Below, in pieces: positions 59,849 to 64,000 of a stretch of 64,000 nucleotides of DNA. Positions within the stretch are counted from its first letter, which is position 1. Each line of letters opens with the position of its first letter. The position numbers and the translations under genes are program-made. The stretch covers positions 62,001-126,000 of the forward strand of contig CAZPQK010000008.1 of assembly GCA_964588695.1 (NCBI GenBank). The letters are read 5' to 3'. Source of the DNA: CAZPQK01 sp964588695. GTDB taxonomy: Bacteria > Krumholzibacteriota > Krumholzibacteriia > WVZY01 > JAKEHA01. The notes below the pieces were generated by a model. That model did no database searches. It saw nothing but the letters and a program-made list of their open reading frames with translations, and had not been told where the DNA came from.

Positions 59849-61147
59849 TTGCGCAACGTCATTGGCATAAGAATGGAGTCGATCGATTCCGAACGCCGGA
59901 CTCCTTTGACGCCGGCGCACGTCGTCGCTCTGCGCGAGCAACACGACGTTCGCATCCTGGTGGAACCTTCAACCCAACGCATCTACACCAGCGAAGAGTA
60001 CGAGACCGCCGGCGCAGAGGTGTCGCCGAGCCTGGACGACTGCAACGTGGTGCTGGGTGTGAAAGAAGTTCCAACCGACGCTATCCGTCCCAACGCGGTG
60101 TACTGCTTCTTTTCTCACACGATCAAAGCACAGCGTTACAACATGCCGATGCTCAAGCAGATTATCGAACGCAACGCGACGTTGATTGACTACGAATTGA
60201 TCACCAACGAAATGGGCCGACGCCTCGTGTTTTTTGGCAACTTTGCCGGGTACGCCGGGATGATCGACGCGTTATGGGCCTTGGGACAACGCCTGGATAC
60301 CGAGGGCATCGGCAATCCCTTTAGCGCAATAAAAAGATCCACGGAGTACTACGACCTGGGCGACGCCGAAGCTGCAGTCACCGAAGTGGGCAACGAGATT
60401 CGTGCCCACGGATTGCCCGAAGCAATTCTTCCCTTCATCCTGCTGTTTACCGGCGATGGCCAGGTATCGAAGGGCGCGCGCCACATCTGCAACCTTCTAC
60501 CAACGGTAAAACTGCGCCCCGATGACATCCCGGATTTTGCGAGTGGGTCGTACTCCGACCGCGCGGTCTACGGCACGGTGCTCACCAGGCGTCATCTTTA
60601 TCGCCACATTGACGGCCGACCTTATCGTCGCGACGACTTTGTCGCAAACCCGCGTGAATTTGAAGGCGCGATAGAACCGCTTTTGGATCCGTCGATCATG
60701 CTTATTAACGGCGTTTATTGGGAGCCAACAAACCCACGCTTTGTTACCAAGGAGTGGGCATCGCGCTGGACACCGCAAACCAGCGCGATGCGGGTGATCG
60801 CCGACATCACTTGCGATATTGGCGGTTCGGTGGAACTAACCACCAGGTCGACGACGCTGGACGAGCCGGTGTATGTGTACGATGTCGCCACCGGGGAAAC
60901 CACCGACGGTGTCGCGGGCAACGGCCCGGTAGTTATGGCGGTAGACAAACTGCCCGGGGCTTTGCCCCGCGGGGCGTCTACGTCGTTTGGCGATTCGCTA
61001 AAACGGTTCGTCCCTGCGCTGGCCCGCGCCGACTTCTCGCAGCCGCTGGAAGACCTGGAACTGCCGGCAGAAATCAAGCGCGCGGTAATCGTTCATCGCG
61101 GCAAACTTACCGAACACTTTCGTTATCTCTCCAGTCACCTCGTTTAG
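59849..61147 (+). CDS. Lysine-ketoglutarate reductase (saccharopine-forming), separate polypeptide
   Basis: The 432-residue protein matches the N-terminal half of bifunctional LKR/SDH (AASS). IGIRMESIDSERRTPLTPAHV is followed by an AlaDH/PNT-type N-terminal domain (about 1-125: VVLGVKEVP, YCFFSHTIKAQ), then GNFAGYAGMIDALWALGQRL and the LKR domain (about 130-430). It condenses lysine with 2-oxoglutarate to saccharopine using NADPH. The TTG at 59849, directly after the natB stop, is taken as start because the conserved IGIR sequence begins there. The ATG at 59873 would cut into that motif. The SDH gene follows at 61150. Confidence 0.85.
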   Translation: MRNVIGIRMESIDSERRTPLTPAHVVALREQHDVRILVEPSTQRIYTSEEYETAGAEVSPSLDDCNVVLGVKEVPTDAIRPNAVYCFFSHTIKAQRYNMPMLKQIIERNATLIDYELITNEMGRRLVFFGNFAGYAGMIDALWALGQRLDTEGIGNPFSAIKRSTEYYDLGDAEAAVTEVGNEIRAHGLPEAILPFILLFTGDGQVSKGARHICNLLPTVKLRPDDIPDFASGSYSDRAVYGTVLTRRHLYRHIDGRPYRRDDFVANPREFEGAIEPLLDPSIMLINGVYWEPTNPRFVTKEWASRWTPQTSAMRVIADITCDIGGSVELTTRSTTLDEPVYVYDVATGETTDGVAGNGPVVMAVDKLPGALPRGASTSFGDSLKRFVPALARADFSQPLEDLELPAEIKRAVIVHRGKLTEHFRYLSSHLV

Positions 61148-61149
61148 CC

Positions 61150-62490
61150 ATGAAGAACATCCTTATCCTTGGAGCCGGGCAAAGCACGCCCTACCTGATT
61201 AACTACCTGCTGTCGGCAGCCAACCAGCGCGATTGGTTCGTCACAGTCGGTGACTACGACCTGCGAAGCGCACAGTCCCGGGTGAAGGATCATCCGTCGG
61301 GAACCGCAATCGCATTCGACGTTAACGACAACGATTTGCGCGCTTCACAAGTGGGTAAGGCCGACATCGTCGTGAACATGCTGCCGCCGACGTACCAATG
61401 GGTTGTGGCTAACGATTGTGTAAACGGTGGAACGCACATGGTGTCGGCGTCGTACGAGAATCGCCGCACGCGCGCGCTCGACGCGAACGCGAACCGCCGG
61501 GGCGTGCTGATTCTCAACGAGTGCGGCCTGGACCCGGGGATTGACCACATGTCTGCAATGGCCACGATCGAAGAACTTCGTGCCAACGGCGGCACCATCA
61601 CCAGCCTTAAGACCTACGGCGGCGGGCTCCCCGCGCCGGACAGCGCGCACCCGCCTCTGCGTTACGCGATCACGTGGAACCCGCGCAACGTGGTTATGGC
61701 GGGTGAGGCCGGCGCAACTTACCTGGTCGACGGCCAGGTTAAAATGATTCCGCATCACGAAGTGTTTCAACGAACCTGGTCGGTTGAGGTTCCGGGAATC
61801 GGTGCGATGGAGGCCTACCCCAACCGCGACTCGCTGTACTACCAGACGCTTTTCGACCTACCCGACGCACACACGATGATTCGTGGCACTCTTCGCTACC
61901 CGGGTTGGGCGGAAACCTGGTTGCAAGTTGTGCGTTTGGGAATGACCAACGAAAACATGCGGCTTCCGCGACAGCAAATGAAGCTGCGCGAGATTACCGA
62001 AATGTTTTTACCCCGGCATCTCAGCGGAGACGTGCTGGAGAGCCGGGTCGCCAGCTACTTGGGAATTAATCCTACCGGGCACATCATGGACAACCTGGCC
62101 TGGCTGGGATTGTTTTCTGACGACCTCGCGCCCAAAAAAGCGGAGTCGGTGACTCATGTGCTCACCGATCTTCTGCAGCACAGGCTTCCGCTGGCCAGCG
62201 ACGAGCGCGACATGGTGGTGCTGCTCAACGAAGCGGACGTTCGCTATACCGACAACCGGCGCGAACGGGTTCGCTCTACGTTGGTGGAGTACGGCGAGCG
62301 CGGAGGATTTACCGCGATGTCACGAACCGTGGGCTTGCCAGCCGCGCTGGCTGTTGAACTCATCTTGGGCGACGAGTTGCCGTTAACCGGTTGCCAACTA
62401 CCTACCCACGCCGCGATTCGCTCACGAATCCTGGATTCGTTACGGGCCAATGACATCGCGTTTACCACCGAGACGATTCCGCTCGACTAG
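61150..62490 (+). CDS. Saccharopine dehydrogenase (glutamate-forming), separate polypeptide
   Basis: The 446-residue protein matches the C-terminal half of bifunctional LKR/SDH. It has an N-terminal dinucleotide-binding fold (NILILGAGQSTPYLINYLL), the catalytic-site motif ECGLDPGIDHM, and LKTYGGGLPAPDSAHPPLRYAITWNP (substrate domain). It converts saccharopine to aminoadipate semialdehyde and glutamate, giving lysine breakdown. The ATG at 61150 is two bases after the LKR stop. Longer frames upstream run over that gene and are rejected. No dehydrogenase for the semialdehyde is nearby in this window. Confidence 0.88.
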   Translation: MKNILILGAGQSTPYLINYLLSAANQRDWFVTVGDYDLRSAQSRVKDHPSGTAIAFDVNDNDLRASQVGKADIVVNMLPPTYQWVVANDCVNGGTHMVSASYENRRTRALDANANRRGVLILNECGLDPGIDHMSAMATIEELRANGGTITSLKTYGGGLPAPDSAHPPLRYAITWNPRNVVMAGEAGATYLVDGQVKMIPHHEVFQRTWSVEVPGIGAMEAYPNRDSLYYQTLFDLPDAHTMIRGTLRYPGWAETWLQVVRLGMTNENMRLPRQQMKLREITEMFLPRHLSGDVLESRVASYLGINPTGHIMDNLAWLGLFSDDLAPKKAESVTHVLTDLLQHRLPLASDERDMVVLLNEADVRYTDNRRERVRSTLVEYGERGGFTAMSRTVGLPAALAVELILGDELPLTGCQLPTHAAIRSRILDSLRANDIAFTTETIPLD

Positions 62491-62494
62491 CAAC

Positions 62495-63568
62495 GTGCCG
62501 CCCGCCAACCAACGCAAGATACAAGCGAGCCTACTGGCATGGTTTGCCCGCGCGCACCGCGACTTGCCATGGCGTAACACCTCCGACCCGTACGCGATTT
62601 GGGTGTCGGAAGTCATGCTGCAGCAAACCCAGGTGGCTACCGTTATTCCCTACTATCATCGATGGCTGCAGGCGTTTCCGACCGTGACCGCGCTTGCCCG
62701 GGCGCCACAAGACGACGTCTTGAAGGTATGGGAAGGATTGGGCTACTACGCGCGCGCGCGTAACTTTCATCGTGCGGCTCAACACATCGTCGACAGGTTT
62801 CACGGCGTGATTCCCGACGACGCGGAGGATTTTATTAACCTCGACGGCGTGGGCACTTATACCTGCGCGGCCGTCATGAGCATCGCCTTTGGAAAACCAC
62901 TCGCGGCAGTGGACGGGAACGTCAAGCGGGTGTTGTCCCGACTGTTCGTCATCGAAAACGAAGCCAACGACGCTCGCCACAGCAAAGTGTTCCAGGCAGC
63001 AGCCGATGAACTACTTGATCGCAACGCACCCGGCGCGTTCAACCAGGCAATGATGGAGTTAGGGGCACTGGTGTGTCGGCCCCAGAATCCGCAGTGTGAG
63101 CATTGCCCGGTGTCGTCGTGCTGCCTGGCGTTCGCGGAGAAAAAACAATTCGAACTCCCGCGTCGCAAGCAACGCAAACCGACACCGCAAGTTCAGGTGG
63201 CTGTGGGGGTCGTGGCCGACCGCGGGAAGGTTCTGATTACGCGCCGGCCGGAAGACGGCCTACTGGGTGGACTCTGGGAGTTCCCGGGAGGAAAAATCGA
63301 ACCGCCGGAATCACCGCGCGAAGCCTGCAAACGGGAACTTCGTGAGGAGACGGGTTTAGAAGTAGCCGTGGGTAAACAAATGGCGACTATCGAGCACGCG
63401 TACACCCATTTCAAGGTGCAGCTCCACGTCTTTCGCTGCGAGCGGACCGGGGGCGACGTGGTGCTCGATGGCCCCACCGACTACCGCTGGGTTGGCCCCG
63501 AGGAACTGGACAATTTTGCTTTCCCAAAGGCTAACCACAAATTTATCAATGAGTTAAAGAAACCGTAG
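62495..63568 (+). CDS. mutY: A/G-specific adenine DNA glycosylase
   Basis: The 357-residue enzyme removes adenine paired with 8-oxoguanine. All key parts are present: E39 in SEVMLQQTQV, HhH motif LDGVGTYTCAAV, D140 in AAVDGNVKRV, the four-cysteine iron-sulfur cluster with C194, C201, C204 and C210 (CX6CX2CX5C), and a C-terminal NUDIX-like domain for 8-oxoG recognition (FPGGKIEPPESPREACKRELREETG). The GTG at 62495, four bases after the SDH stop, is chosen as start. An ATG at 62450 would overlap SDH by 41 bases. It is the last gene of the tight block. Confidence 0.95.
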   Translation: MPPANQRKIQASLLAWFARAHRDLPWRNTSDPYAIWVSEVMLQQTQVATVIPYYHRWLQAFPTVTALARAPQDDVLKVWEGLGYYARARNFHRAAQHIVDRFHGVIPDDAEDFINLDGVGTYTCAAVMSIAFGKPLAAVDGNVKRVLSRLFVIENEANDARHSKVFQAAADELLDRNAPGAFNQAMMELGALVCRPQNPQCEHCPVSSCCLAFAEKKQFELPRRKQRKPTPQVQVAVGVVADRGKVLITRRPEDGLLGGLWEFPGGKIEPPESPREACKRELREETGLEVAVGKQMATIEHAYTHFKVQLHVFRCERTGGDVVLDGPTDYRWVGPEELDNFAFPKANHKFINELKKP

Positions 63569-63660
63569 GTTTTTTTAGAATCGGCTTGCCCGCCATCGGA
63601 AAACTGTTTAACGTTGAACTATCGTTTTCAACATGTCCCATCCCAATTCGGAGGTATCCA

Positions 63661-64000
63661 ATGAAACTCAAGCTTACTGCCCTGGCTTTGGCCGCGGTGA
63701 TGGTAGCTGCCGTCGCCGGCAGCGCATCCGCTGGCGCCACGGCCTACAACATCGACCCGTCCCACTCGACGGTTGGCTTTTCGGTCAAGCATATGGTAGT
63801 GACCAACGTACACGGCACCTTCGACGACTTTGAAGGCGTCATCATGTTTGACGAAAAGAACCCGGAAAAGTCTACGGTGGAAGTGACGATCAAGACCGCC
63901 AGCGTCAACACGCGTAATCAAAAGCGCGACGACCACTTGCGTAGCGGCGACTTCTTCCTGGCGGAGGACCACCCCACCATCACTTTTAAAAGCACCAAAG
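63661..64000 (+). CDS. yceI: Secreted YceI-family protein, C-terminus beyond window
   Basis: The frame begins at ATG 63661, after GGAGGT, and runs off the window end with 113 codons present. It has a signal peptide (about 1-25, ending SASAGA) and then the YceI lipocalin-like barrel: YNIDPSHSTVGFSVKHM, VHGTFDDFEGVI, VEVTIKTASVNT and the KRDDHLRSGDFF motif. YceI-like proteins bind polyisoprenoid lipids in the periplasm. About half the usual length is present. An inverted repeat, GTTGAA(N)TTCAAC-like at about 63612-63631, lies upstream and could be an operator. Confidence 0.9.
   Translation, partial: MKLKLTALALAAVMVAAVAGSASAGATAYNIDPSHSTVGFSVKHMVVTNVHGTFDDFEGVIMFDEKNPEKSTVEVTIKTASVNTRNQKRDDHLRSGDFFLAEDHPTITFKSTK

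Noticed and set aside
1..64000. tRNA, rRNA, CRISPR, IS elements, attachment sites or origin
   Set aside because: No cloverleaf, repeat-spacer pattern, terminal inverted repeats or transposase frames were seen. Intergenic gaps are short and filled by the features listed.

Overview
This window reads as chromosome from a free-living, heterotrophic, Gram-negative bacterium of the FCB (Fibrobacteres-Chlorobi-Bacteroidetes) superphylum, probably one of its uncultured phyla with fairly high GC (Krumholzibacteriota, Eisenbacteria, Zixibacteria or Latescibacteria type). The placement is inference. It rests on four secreted proteins that end in the FlgD-like / type-IX-secretion-like C-terminal sorting domain (NYPNPFNP near its start, a terminal KMVLVK-like tail), a gingipain-type C25 peptidase, many lipoprotein and outer-membrane beta-barrel signatures, DUF5916, DUF4252 and a free-living Tlc-type nucleotide-transporter homologue. 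I see no rRNA, tRNA, CRISPR array, transposase, phage gene or plasmid gene. The DNA is gene-dense and looks like resident genome.

Layout. 1-8.7 kb: a secreted fibronectin-III protein cut by the window start (minus strand), a DsbD-N-domain protein plus a secreted redoxin, a 1549-residue C25 peptidase with FG-GAP repeats and sorting domain, and a DUF819 membrane protein. 8.8-14.4 kb (minus): dipeptidase PepD, a CehA/McbA-type metallohydrolase with sorting domain, a small lipoprotein and a DUF6588-like outer-membrane protein. 14.5-18.1 kb: divergent phosphofructokinase and an S9 prolyl-oligopeptidase-family enzyme. 18.1-21.7 kb (minus): two lipoproteins built of 14 beta-propeller repeats each. 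21.9-25.2 kb: DtxR-family regulator divergent from a DUF5916 outer-membrane protein. 25.3-28.9 kb (minus): homocysteine methyltransferase family, medium-chain dehydrogenase, PhhB, SodA, ErpA. 29.1-31.1 kb: outer-membrane protein and YVTN propeller.

31.1-39.1 kb (minus) holds the most unusual unit: metallophosphoesterase lipoprotein, Tlc-like transporter with HEAT repeats, cyclic-nucleotide-binding domain protein, PAS histidine kinase, response regulator and a secreted glycoside hydrolase. Several junctions overlap or lie within 20 bp, and the unit begins at a promoter that overlaps the terminator of the preceding gene. 39.1-44.0 kb (minus) holds a DUF4097-like protein, a translationally coupled metallo-beta-lactamase-fold/DJ-1 pair, and a coupled DUF692-type (multinuclear iron oxidase) - glycosyltransferase - methyltransferase cassette.

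44.1-52.0 kb carries two ECF sigma/anti-sigma modules, one with two DUF4252 proteins and one with a TPR/HEAT protein, flanking thiC. Their upstream regions share a GTAA-N18-CGTT spacing that suggests autoregulation by an ECF factor. 52.2-63.6 kb (plus) has an M14-type peptidase, two LVIVD-repeat surface proteins, NatAB-like ABC exporter genes, split lysine-ketoglutarate reductase/saccharopine dehydrogenase and mutY, tightly packed from 56.5 kb on. A secreted YceI-like protein runs off the end.

The general theme is envelope biology: peptide degradation (C25, S9, M14, PepD), surface display, redox and metal homeostasis (SodA, ErpA, DtxR, redoxin), and envelope-stress style regulation. Most housekeeping genes have recognisable Shine-Dalgarno sites, and several regions show good sigma-70-like promoters with 17-bp spacers.
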